From assembly GCA_937902315.1 (NCBI GenBank), contig CALGUG010000054.1, forward strand, positions 220,316-284,315: a stretch of DNA of 64,000 nucleotides, given 5' to 3'. The position numbers and the translations under genes are program-made. Positions 1-6,818 of this stretch are shown piece by piece. The DNA comes from an uncultured Chloroflexales bacterium. Its GTDB lineage: Bacteria > Chloroflexota > Chloroflexia > Chloroflexales > Chloroflexaceae. The notes beneath the pieces are model-generated. The model had not been told where the DNA came from, made no database searches, and saw only the letters and a list, made by a program, of their open reading frames with translations. Position 1 is the stretch's first letter. The number at the start of each line of letters is the position of its first letter.

Positions 1-2
1 CC

Positions 3-890
3 ATCTCGCTGATCATTTTTGGCTTCTGGCGTTTGCGCCTGCGATCAAAAGAGAACGCATATCGTCATCTCTTGACCGATCAGGCTCGTCTGCTGCAGCC
101 GAGTCAATTCGAGCACTATATCGAGACGCTGCTGTTATCGCTGGGCTGGAGCGATGTAAGGCGAGTGGGTGGCTCGGGCGATGAGGGAGTCGATTTGTAT
201 GCCACTAAAGATGGGCTGCGTTATGTTGTGCAGTGTAAACGCTACAAAGATCTTGTGCCCCCGCACTATATCCGCGAGCTGTATGGGACGCTGCAAGCTA
301 AACAGCTCGATCGAGCCCTGTTAGTTACGACCGGGCGAGTCTCGTGGCAGACGTGGGAATGGATCAAAGACAAACCGATCGAGATCTGGGACGGGGCGCA
401 GCTCGGCGCATTGATCGCGCCTTTGCAGCGTAGCCGGACGCAGCCTGACTACCTGATCAAACAGCGGCGGGCGGCCCGAATGCTCTTTGTAGGGTTAGCG
501 ATCTTCAATCTGGTGATGTTGCCGGTTGCCTTGATTGCACCGAGCTATCTGCCTCCGGCGAGCAGCCTAGCACGCTCGCAGACGGCAGCGCCCACAGCAT
601 CGCCTGTAGCGTCGCCCACTTCGCTGCCGGAGCCTACAGCGACTGCGGAGCCTCTTGAAGCGCGAGCCATAGCAGTGGTGGGCCATGGTGGCAATCTGCG
701 CGCGCAGCCTTCGCTGCAGGCCGAAGTGCTTCAACTGCTCGAAGTAGGTGATCAGCTGGAACTGCTTGGCATATCTGCGGATGGCCAATGGCTGGAGGTG
801 AAAACAGAGCAAGCGGTAATAGGTTGGGTTCACAGGACACTACTAAGGATCGATCCAGAGCTTGAAGCTCAGTTAACACATAACCCATAA
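3..890 (+). CDS. Membrane-anchored Mrr-type restriction endonuclease-like protein with SH3-like tail (5' end outside window)
   Basis: The reading frame is open to the left edge, and codons before the first possible internal start (TTG at 33) encode a hydrophobic stretch ending in a basic turn, so the true start and a first membrane helix probably lie upstream. Numbering from TTG 33, residues about 20-130 carry the Mrr_cat/PD-(D/E)XK signature: GGSGDEGVDL followed by VVQCKRYK (D...QxK). A second membrane helix lies near residues 145-170, then a Ser/Thr/Pro/Ala linker, then an SH3b-like domain (GNLRAQPS ... GWVHRTLLRI). Family knowledge: Mrr-like domains cleave DNA; membrane anchoring plus a C-terminal SH3-like domain suggests a conditionally activated effector, but this is inference. 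It lies 13 bp upstream of the CARF-like gene, same strand, probably one operon. Confidence 0.75.
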   Translation: MSLIIFGFWRLRLRSKENAYRHLLTDQARLLQPSQFEHYIETLLLSLGWSDVRRVGGSGDEGVDLYATKDGLRYVVQCKRYKDLVPPHYIRELYGTLQAKQLDRALLVTTGRVSWQTWEWIKDKPIEIWDGAQLGALIAPLQRSRTQPDYLIKQRRAARMLFVGLAIFNLVMLPVALIAPSYLPPASSLARSQTAAPTASPVASPTSLPEPTATAEPLEARAIAVVGHGGNLRAQPSLQAEVLQLLEVGDQLELLGISADGQWLEVKTEQAVIGWVHRTLLRIDPELEAQLTHNP

Positions 891-903
891 CGAAAGGCTA
901 AGC

Positions 904-1566
904 ATGAGCGATTCAAATATGCACGAGCTGATCGATAAATGGTCGCAAAGGCTAGATATTTTGCGTCAACAAGTGGCGAGCTATGGCTTTGCTGATGCTC
1001 CTGCCCACCTTATTCTTCAAATACGAGAAGCTGAAAAACATGTGGAGGGTTTGGTTCTGAGCCGGACACAATCCATGTTTGATGCTAGGCATCTGGAAGC
1101 GAATCCACCGCCTCTGGCCAAAGGTTTGATTACGGCGGTAAGTATGCCTAATGGGGGTCAACGATTAGAAGATCTCGCCTCGTATCAAGCTATTGACTAC
1201 CATCGTCGCACTTTACGTCACTGTTGGTTGATCGCGACTTCGGCTAGAAATAAGCAGTCTTCGGAGCCAACGGCCTACCAATTGAAGGAACGATTTGAAC
1301 GATATAAGCTTCCTTGTAGTATTCATATTGTCGAAAATGGCAGCGATCCACTTGAGGCTCGAAATTGTACGCAGAAGCTTTTACAGGAGATAGAGCTTGC
1401 TGGTGAGTTCCGCAACGACGAGCTGATCTGCGATATCACGAGCGGCACAAAGGCGATGACAGCTGGAATGGTGCTTGCATGTGGCACTAAGTATCCGATG
1501 CAATATATGCTGAAATATGAAGATGGTTATCCTTCCCTTCCTATGCATTTCCAGGTTGATAATTGA
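904..1566 (+). CDS. Small CARF-like signalling protein with N-terminal effector-associated-type helical hairpin
   Basis: 220 aa. Residues about 7-55 form a two-helix segment of the pattern RLDILRQQVASYG-x-DAPAHLILQI-x-EAEKHVEGL. This short hairpin is typical of helical adaptor regions that recur on caspase, TIR and NTPase proteins of bacterial conflict systems (effector-associated domains). Residues about 75-220 look like a Rossmann-type sensor: beta-strand CWLIATSA and the diagnostic motif CDITSGTKAMTAGMVLA near residues 178-194. This closely resembles the D-x-T-G-G-T-K-x-M loop of CARF proteins of the Cas02710/Card1 type that bind cyclic oligoadenylate. No nuclease motif is visible, so it may be a sensor or adaptor rather than an effector. 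It is followed by a Csx15-like gene, starting 9 nt after its stop. CARF assignment rests on motif recognition only. Confidence 0.68.
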   Translation: MSDSNMHELIDKWSQRLDILRQQVASYGFADAPAHLILQIREAEKHVEGLVLSRTQSMFDARHLEANPPPLAKGLITAVSMPNGGQRLEDLASYQAIDYHRRTLRHCWLIATSARNKQSSEPTAYQLKERFERYKLPCSIHIVENGSDPLEARNCTQKLLQEIELAGEFRNDELICDITSGTKAMTAGMVLACGTKYPMQYMLKYEDGYPSLPMHFQVDN

Positions 1567-1574
1567 GGAACGAT

Positions 1575-1955
1575 ATGTTGATTTTGAATTTTAGCCATCC
1601 GCTGACCGAAGATCAGCAGAAGCAGATTATGGCGCTGTTGCAGGTCGAACAGCTCGAATTGCGCGATATTAAGGTCCATATCGATCGCAGCATTCCTCTG
1701 AGCGAGGTAGCGCGCGACTTGGCCCATGCCGCCAAGCTCTCTTCGCACGAATGGCAGACCACGCCCTTTGTGATCAACCCGCCCGGCTTGGCGCCCTTGG
1801 CCTTGGCTTTAGTCGCCGAGATCCACGGTCGCAGCGGCGCCTTCCCGAGTATGCTCAACTTACGCCCCGTGACTGATGTGGTACCTACACGCTACGAAGT
1901 GGCTGAAGTAGTCAATCTGCAACAACAGCGCGATCAGGCTCGTGCCCGTCGTTAG
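1575..1955 (+). CDS. Csx15-like protein (putative CRISPR-associated / cyclic-oligoadenylate-linked family)
   Basis: 126 aa. ATG 1575 is chosen over the in-frame TTG 1563 because GAGG at 1565-1568 lies 6 nt before it. Visible features are LNFSHPLTEDQ at the N-terminus, WQTTPFVINPPGLAP in the middle, AEIHGRSGAFPSMLNLRPV, then a basic coiled C-terminus (NLQQQRDQARARR). I recognise this arrangement as the Csx15 family, small proteins associated with type III CRISPR loci and proposed to act on or bind cyclic oligoadenylates. That function is a literature hypothesis and not visible in the sequence. The gene is the last of a three-gene unit with the Mrr-like and CARF-like genes, which supports a nucleotide-signal role. 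No cas genes are seen in the window; upstream sequence is missing. Confidence 0.62.
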   Translation: MLILNFSHPLTEDQQKQIMALLQVEQLELRDIKVHIDRSIPLSEVARDLAHAAKLSSHEWQTTPFVINPPGLAPLALALVAEIHGRSGAFPSMLNLRPVTDVVPTRYEVAEVVNLQQQRDQARARR

Positions 1956-2030
1956 CCTAAGCGATGCTTCTCGCATATAATCAGCTCCACGATCGATGTA
2001 TTGCGCATCGCAGCTGTATCGGGGTTGATT

Positions 2031-2903
2031 ATGAGTCTGATCGGTCTGGTTCTCGTTCTCTTTGCGGCGCTACTGCATGCAACTTGGAACTTCCTTTCCA
2101 AACGGGTTGCTGGCGGTAGCGCTTTTACATGGCTATGCGACTGTTGTGGCAGTTGTCTCTGGGCGCCGGTTGTACTGATCTTCATCTATTTCGATCGACC
2201 GCACTTCACATGGGCCGCCTTGGGCGCGATCGGCGTCAGCGCCCTGTTGCAAGCCTCCTACCTCTTCTTTCTGCAGCGCGGCTATAAAATCGGCGACTTC
2301 TCGCTGGTCTACCCGATCGCGCGCGGCTGTGGAGCGGGCGGAGCGATGCTGGGCGGCGTGCTGATACTGGGCGAATCGCTCTCGCTGTTGAGCGGCGCGG
2401 GCGCACTGATTCTGCTGAGCGGCATTCTGCTGATCGCCACCAGCTCGGGCCGTGCGAGCGCCGCCAACCAAGGCAACCATCGCGCCAGCATCGCCTATGG
2501 CTTAGCGACCGGGCTCTGCATTATGAGCTACACGCTTTGGGACAAAACCTCGGTGACAAGCATCGGACTCGCGCCGCTGCTGCTCTATTATGGCGTCGTC
2601 TTCTCGCGCACGCTGGCGCTGGCCCCGCTGGCCTACCGCCAACGCAGCCAAGTCGCCGAGTTATGGCGCAAACACAAAGCCTCGGCGATCGCGGTGGGCC
2701 TGCTGATGTTTATGAGCTATGTGATCGTCTTGAGCGCGATGACCTTCAGCAACGCCAGCATCGTCGCGCCCGTGCGCGAAACCAGCATTCTGTTTGGGGC
2801 GATTATGGGCCAAGGTCTTCTGAAAGAAGGCGATACAAAACGGCGTCTAAGCGCCGCAGCTTTGATCGTGCTCGGCCTAGCGGGCATTATCAGCGGATCA
2901 TAA
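2031..2903 (+). CDS. EamA/DMT-superfamily transporter
   Basis: 290 aa, about ten hydrophobic helices in two repeats, as expected for EamA (drug/metabolite transporter) proteins that export metabolites or amino acids across the inner membrane. ATG 2031 has a G-rich stretch (GGGG, 2021-2024) at usable distance; an upstream in-frame TTG at 2001 would add ten residues and is less likely. The first repeat begins SLIGLVLVLFAALLHATWNF and the second near residue 150 (IAYGLATGLCIMSYTLW). The last helix carries the usual VLGLAGI-type end. Substrate cannot be told. It is monocistronic or end-of-operon: the next gene is preceded by its own operator-like region. Confidence 0.85.
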   Translation: MSLIGLVLVLFAALLHATWNFLSKRVAGGSAFTWLCDCCGSCLWAPVVLIFIYFDRPHFTWAALGAIGVSALLQASYLFFLQRGYKIGDFSLVYPIARGCGAGGAMLGGVLILGESLSLLSGAGALILLSGILLIATSSGRASAANQGNHRASIAYGLATGLCIMSYTLWDKTSVTSIGLAPLLLYYGVVFSRTLALAPLAYRQRSQVAELWRKHKASAIAVGLLMFMSYVIVLSAMTFSNASIVAPVRETSILFGAIMGQGLLKEGDTKRRLSAAALIVLGLAGIISGS

Positions 2904-2925
2904 ACAAATTGCTTCCAGAGCTTAT

Positions 2926-3000
2926 ACTTACATCTATAGTACGATTTGTATCTAATGATTTTAGAATATAATCTAATGGCATTAGATAATGAGATGTAAG
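2926..3000 (+). promoter_or_regulatory. Nested palindromes upstream of the hydrolase-TetR pair (probable TetR operator)
   Basis: A perfect inverted repeat ATCTAATG-G-CATTAGAT occupies 2971-2987; the half-site ATCTAATG recurs at 2950-2957. A second, wider inverted repeat pairs CTTACATCT (2927-2935) with AGATGTAAG (2992-3000). The element sits directly before the hydrolase start (3015) and its ribosome-binding site. A TetR-family gene is the second gene of the unit, so autoregulation through these sites is the natural inference; binding is unproven. Confidence 0.6.
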
Positions 3001-3014
3001 AGGGGTGATGGGAG

Positions 3015-3833
3015 ATGACACACTACCTTGAGCGACTTGAGGGACGAATCGCATACGATGTTCAAGGTAAGGGGCCGCTGCTGATCTGTCTGCCAGCTGG
3101 GGGCGATCTGCGCTCGAGCTATCGTTTTATCGACCACTGCCTAGCGACCAGCGGCTATCGCGTCGCTACAATGGATCTACGCGGTTTGGGCGATTCAAGT
3201 TTCACTTGGTCGAGCTATTCGGCCCAAGCCGTTGCGAGCGACATCATCGCTTTGATCGATGCGCTCGGCGAGCGCACGGCCACACTGATCGCCTCATCGG
3301 TCAGCTGCGCGGCGGCGGTGGTGGCGGCCAGCCAAGCGCCCGAGCGCATCGATGGGCTGGTGCTGAACGGCTCCTACGCCCAAGCGGCTCCGCGCTGGAT
3401 GCTGCAACTGATCAGCAATCTGGCCCTCAATCCGCTCTTCGGGCGCATGGCCTTTTTGCAATTCCAGAGCACACTCTATCGTCGCAAGCCGCTCGACTTC
3501 GCCGCCTATCGCAAGCAGGTCTCCCATATGCTGAGCGACCCTCAGCGCCTGCGCGCCCTGCGCCTGCTGTTTAGCGAGGTCGGCGAGTGGGATAGCCAGA
3601 TCGAGACCATTCGCGTGCCGACCCTGATCTGTATGGGCAGCCACGATCGCGATTTCGCTGATCCCGCTGGCGAGGCCCACAAGCTGGCCCAACGCATGCG
3701 CCGCGCCTCCGCGCGCGTCCAGCTCTTCGAAGGCGCTGGCCACTACCCCTATGTCGAGATGCCGGAGCGTTTTCTGCAACACCTCCATCACTTTCTAAGC
3801 GATTCGGTCTACGCTTTAGAGCGAGAGGTTTAG
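3015..3833 (+). CDS. Alpha/beta hydrolase
   Basis: 272 aa soluble alpha/beta hydrolase fold. Strand-turn features: LLICLPAGGDLRSSYRF (oxyanion region, residues about 18-34), MDLRGLGDS, and a non-canonical nucleophile elbow reading A-S-S-V-S instead of G-x-S-x-G at about residue 97. The acid is the Asp of GSHDRDFADP and the base the His of GAGHYPYVEMPE near the C-terminus, so the triad is intact. The start is ATG 3015 with AGGGG (3001-3005) upstream. Its stop is 3 nt before the TetR start, so the two are co-transcribed; the hydrolase may degrade or make the ligand sensed by the regulator, which is inference. The substrate is unknown. Confidence 0.85.
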   Translation: MTHYLERLEGRIAYDVQGKGPLLICLPAGGDLRSSYRFIDHCLATSGYRVATMDLRGLGDSSFTWSSYSAQAVASDIIALIDALGERTATLIASSVSCAAAVVAASQAPERIDGLVLNGSYAQAAPRWMLQLISNLALNPLFGRMAFLQFQSTLYRRKPLDFAAYRKQVSHMLSDPQRLRALRLLFSEVGEWDSQIETIRVPTLICMGSHDRDFADPAGEAHKLAQRMRRASARVQLFEGAGHYPYVEMPERFLQHLHHFLSDSVYALEREV

Positions 3834-3836
3834 ACC

Positions 3837-4412
3837 ATGAGCCAGCGAGCGGGTCTGAGCCGCGAGAAAGTGCTGCAGATCGCCAGCGATCTCAGCGACC
3901 AACACGGCCTTCACAACCTCAGTATGTCGCTGTTGGCGGCCCAGCTTCAGGTGCGCACTCCCACCCTCTACCACTACATCGACAGCTTAGCCGCCCTGCG
4001 CCGCGCCTTAGCCTTGCGCGCCCTCGACCTGATCGGCGAACAGCTCGGACAGGCCATTATGGGCAAGTCAGGCCGTGAGGCGCTGCACGGGCTGGCCTAC
4101 GCCCTGCGCGACTTCGCCCAAGCTCATCCGGGTCTCTACGAAGCGGCCCAAGCGGCGCCCGCCAGCCACGACCAGGAGTGGCGAGCGAGCGGGCGCAGAG
4201 TGGTCGACATTATGCGGCGCGCCTTCGATGCCTATCAACTCGATGAAGAGCAGAGCCGCCAAGCTGTGCGTATGTTGCGCAGCATGCTGCATGGCTGCAT
4301 CGCGCTGGAACGCCTTGATGGCTTCGGCGTTCCCCATGCGGCCGAGGATACCTTCCAAGCCCTGCTGCTCGCCCTCGAGCTCTACCTCACACAGCGCCCA
4401 CCTCGAGACTAG
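3837..4412 (+). CDS. TetR/AcrR-family transcriptional regulator (WHG-type C-terminal domain)
   Basis: 191 aa. Residues 6-60 form the TetR helix-turn-helix: REKVLQIASDLSDQHG ... LSMSLLAAQLQVRTPTLYHYI, with the LYHYI recognition-helix end typical of the family. The C-terminal all-helical part matches the ligand domain often called TetR_C_33/WHG (FAQAHPGLYEAA ... LRSMLHGCIALERLDGFG). It starts three bases after the stop of the alpha/beta hydrolase. Palindromes upstream of that gene are candidate operators, so it probably represses its own two-gene unit. A short inverted repeat GAACAC/GTGTTC follows the stop (4413-4430). Confidence 0.88.
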   Translation: MSQRAGLSREKVLQIASDLSDQHGLHNLSMSLLAAQLQVRTPTLYHYIDSLAALRRALALRALDLIGEQLGQAIMGKSGREALHGLAYALRDFAQAHPGLYEAAQAAPASHDQEWRASGRRVVDIMRRAFDAYQLDEEQSRQAVRMLRSMLHGCIALERLDGFGVPHAAEDTFQALLLALELYLTQRPPRD

Positions 4413-4670
4413 AACACTTTTTCGTGTTCGCTCAAAATGGCACATTTTTAGAAAAGTGGAGATTAGTGTCGGGCTGAAACAAAAAGACCCGATTCCGCGT
4501 AATAGTGCATGGCAAAGCCCAATAGCGCGCAGCGAGATTCGCAAAAGTCTTCAAAAATTGGGGTATTGCATTTGTAGAACACGTGTGCTATACTGTAGAT
4601 ACGAGAAAACCAGTATGAGGATGATCTGGGGTTCCAGCCGTGGATCATCGGTCACAGAAGGATTACGAGT

Positions 4671-4835
4671 ATGTACCGCAAAGAAATTGTGTATGATCGT
4701 GAAACACGTGACTATGCGATGTATCTTGATGACGAGTTAGTAGGTTTCGCTCGCAGCTATCACGAGGCCGAGACCATCCTTGACCAACTGGTGTTTGAAC
4801 TGTTAAGTGGCCACTACTTTCGCGAAGCTGCGTAA
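4671..4835 (+). CDS. 54-residue conserved-looking small protein, function unknown
   Basis: ATG 4671 with AAGGA (4658-4662) eight bases upstream; stop TAA 4833-4835. The product begins MYRKEIVYDRETRDYAMYLD and continues with an acidic/aromatic core (DELVGFARSYHEAETILDQL) ending FREAA. It has an alternating beta pattern at the N-terminus and one amphipathic helix, no cysteines and no membrane segment. I believe similar small proteins recur in Chloroflexota but cannot verify this here. A strong structured terminator follows at 4937-5009, which supports it being a transcribed stand-alone gene. Confidence 0.6.
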   Translation: MYRKEIVYDRETRDYAMYLDDELVGFARSYHEAETILDQLVFELLSGHYFREAA

Positions 4836-4936
4836 GCTCCGGAACTGGCGACTCGCTAGCCTGCCACTCTTCAAACAGACCTGTCACCAGTGGTTGCTGG
4901 CTCGCCTGAGCTTCAGTTTTATTCGCGTTTTAATAC

Positions 4937-5009
4937 GGGTCGGCGCTTTAGTGCTGCGTTAACGGGCGATCTCCCGTTAAGCTGCGGCCTAGCAGCGTCG
5001 GCCCTTTTT
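4937..5009 (+). terminator. Long two-tier hairpin followed by a U-tract
   Basis: Outer arms GGGTCGGCGCT (4937-4947) and AGCGTCGGCCC (4994-5004) pair over all 11 positions if two G-U pairs are allowed; an inner stem TTAACGGG (4959-4966)/CCCGTTAA (4973-4980) closes a CGATCT loop. TTTTT follows at 5005-5009. It is the natural 3' end of the 54-aa gene transcript, but it is larger than an ordinary terminator and could be part of a structured RNA. Confidence 0.6.
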
Positions 5010-5079
5010 ATGTCCTCCCTAAACTGGCGAGTCCATCTCTGCGCCCATGTTCATCACTTTCAGGCGTAAAAGCTCCTAT

Positions 5080-5140
5080 CCTCCCATTCAGTCCTTACCG
5101 CGTCCGCCTTCGGCTATCAGAGTCCTTTCCATCCATTCGG
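5080..5140 (+). repeat. Dispersed intergenic repeat, copy 1 (forward)
   Basis: Contains the core GCGTCCGCCTTCGGCTATCA flanked by CATTC-type segments on both sides. It is one of at least eleven copies in this window (core consensus GCGTCCGCCTACGGCTAYCA). Confidence 0.75.
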
Positions 5141-5149
5141 CTGATTGGC

Positions 5150-5200
5150 CCTCTCCCCCCGACCCCCTCTCCCGCTTCGCAGGCGAGGGGGAGAATGGCT
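5150..5200. repeat. GC-rich hairpin repeat (CCCCCTCTCCCGC / GCGAGGGGG type)
   Basis: C-rich arm CCCCCTCTCCCGC followed closely by GGCGAGGGGGAG, ending GAATGG. A close relative lies at 63949-63998, and in both places it directly follows a copy of the core dispersed repeat, so the two form a composite element. Confidence 0.65.
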
Positions 5201-5228
5201 ACAGCGCCCCAAAAACTAATTTTTACCT

Positions 5229-5533
5229 TTTCACCACTGAGGCACTGAGGCACTGAGAAAAAAGATGGAGAAAAGACGTTGGCTGAGCCAGTCGAAGCCA
5301 AGATCAACGCTTATTTTCACCACTGAGGCACTAAGGCACTGAGAGAAAAAAGAACGTTGGCTGAGCCAGTCGAAGCCAAGATCAACGCTTATTTTTACCA
5401 CTGAGGCACTAAGGCACTGAGAGAAAAGATGGAGAAAAGACGTTGGCTGAGCCAGTCGAAGCCAAGATCAACGCTTATTTTCACCACTGAGGCACTAAGG
5501 CACTGAGAAAAAAGATGGAGAAAAGACGTTGGC
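5229..5533. repeat. Tandem repeat, four imperfect units of about 80-88 bp
   Basis: Each unit begins CACCACTGAGGCACTRAGGC and includes GAAAAGACGTTGGCTGAGCC (shortened in unit 2), then CCAAGATCAACGCTTATTTT. Units begin near 5231, 5315, 5394 and 5482; the last is interrupted after GACGTTGGCTG. No open frame is shared. The whole gap 4836-5903 has no gene I can support. Confidence 0.8.
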
Positions 5534-5545
5534 TGTGGTTCGGCA

Positions 5546-5860
5546 AGCGGTTCCTGAGCTTGTCGAAGGGCCGGGTACGTGAGCGGCTTGCCAAAGGACA
5601 AGGTATGGCTTAATCGGCATAGCGCTTAAGCCCATAATTCCAAACCCTTTAAAAAACTCTGTGACTCAGTGTCTCGTGTGGGGAATAACAAATGCAGCTA
5701 GCCGCCGAATGTTTGGAAGGGATGTTGATAGCCGTAGGCGGACGCGCTAGAAGCCGAATGTACTGTAGAGCTATCTCCGCCAAAGCTTGCAAAAGGCCCA
5801 AGCTGAAATGAAGTTGCTCACGTACCCTGATCCTGTCGAAGGGCCGAATACGTGAGCGGT
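5546..5860. repeat. Pair of TGTCGAAGGGCCG-type dispersed repeats with an intervening reverse core repeat
   Basis: The segments at 5550-5585 and 5825-5860 share GTCGAAGGGCCG followed by TACGTGAGCGG. Between them at 5703-5762 lies copy 2 (reverse) of the core dispersed repeat, with GTAGGCGGACGCGC and flanking CCGAATG on both sides. No gene is supported here. Confidence 0.65.
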
Positions 5861-5903
5861 TTGTAAAAAGCCTCAGTGTCTCGCTGCCTCATCAGTGGTG
5901 CAG

Positions 5904-6818
5904 CTAAATCCGGCGGGTTGGGTCGAGCGCGTCGCGCAGGCCGTCGGCCAAGAAGTTCAGCCCCATCAAAAAGAGTGTGATCGCCAGACCGGGCGCGATG
6001 CCGTACCAAGCGGCTTGGCGCATATAGGTGCGGCTATCGGCCAGCATGCCGCCCCACGATGGCTCGGGCGGTTGGGCGCCCAAACCGAGGAAGCTCAGAC
6101 CGGCTTCCAGAAAGACCGCGCTGGCCATGCCCAAGGCGACTTGGGTCAGGATGGGCGGCAAAATGTTGGGCAGAATGTGGCGAAAGATGATGGTCGGCAC
6201 TGGGACGCCTAGGCTGCGGGCCGCCAGCACATACTCCTTCTCGCGCTCGGCCAGCACCCCCGCGCGTGCCAAGCGAGCGTAGCCGGGCAGGCTGATGATC
6301 GCGACCGCCAAGCCGACGTTGAAGACGCCCGGCCCCAGCATAGCCGAGATCGCGATGGCGATCAGTACGCCCGGGAAGGCCAAGAGCGTATCCCAGAGGC
6401 GCATGGTGACGCTCTCGAACCAGCCGCCGAGGTAGCCAGCCAGCATGCCGAGCGAGACGCCGATCAGCGAGCCAGCGCCGACCGCGACCACGCCTACCAG
6501 CAGGGCCAAACGCGCCCCGTACAGAATGCGGCTGAGCAAGTCGCGCCCCAGCTCGTCGGTGCCGAGCCAATACTGGCCCGAAGGCGGCTGCAGCTCAGAG
6601 CCGATAAACTGCTCGATCGGATCGTAGGGCGCGAGAATCGGCGCGAACAGGCCAGCGCAGAACACGATCGCAAAGCAGACCAGCCCGATCTGGCCCGAGG
6701 GCGAGCGCAGCAGGCGGCGCAGCGTCAGGCGTAGCATGCCGACGCGAGCGACTTCGCGCTCTGGGCTGTGCGGAACGGGGCGCGAGCTATCGAGTTGGGC
6801 CGAAGAGGGATTCGTCAT
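5904..6818 (-). CDS. Oligopeptide/dipeptide-type ABC transporter permease (DppC-like)
   Basis: 304 aa. An N-terminal extension precedes TM1 (GLVCFAIVFCAGLFAPILAP), followed by the DppC hallmark LGTDELGRDLLSRILYGAR and the BPD_transp_1 core with the EAA loop (EYVLAARSLGVPVPTIIFRHILPN) that docks to the ATPase. The C-terminus ends DGLRDALDPTRRI, as in complete DppC proteins. ATG 6818 follows the DppB stop with no gap and has GGAGG upstream. It pairs with the DppB-like protein and the lipoprotein SBP. No ATPase gene follows: the next kilobase is repeats, so the ATPase must be encoded elsewhere or be lost. Confidence 0.92.
   Translation of the reverse strand: MTNPSSAQLDSSRPVPHSPEREVARVGMLRLTLRRLLRSPSGQIGLVCFAIVFCAGLFAPILAPYDPIEQFIGSELQPPSGQYWLGTDELGRDLLSRILYGARLALLVGVVAVGAGSLIGVSLGMLAGYLGGWFESVTMRLWDTLLAFPGVLIAIAISAMLGPGVFNVGLAVAIISLPGYARLARAGVLAEREKEYVLAARSLGVPVPTIIFRHILPNILPPILTQVALGMASAVFLEAGLSFLGLGAQPPEPSWGGMLADSRTYMRQAAWYGIAPGLAITLFLMGLNFLADGLRDALDPTRRI

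Noticed and set aside
4412..4670. Possible small gene or RNA after the TetR gene
   Set aside because: A short inverted repeat (GAACAC/GTGTTC, 4413-4430) is present, but no frame or conserved structure supports a gene.
5220..5540. Tandem repeat considered as a CRISPR array
   Set aside because: Units are about 80 bp with no unique spacers of 30-40 bp and no nearby cas genes.
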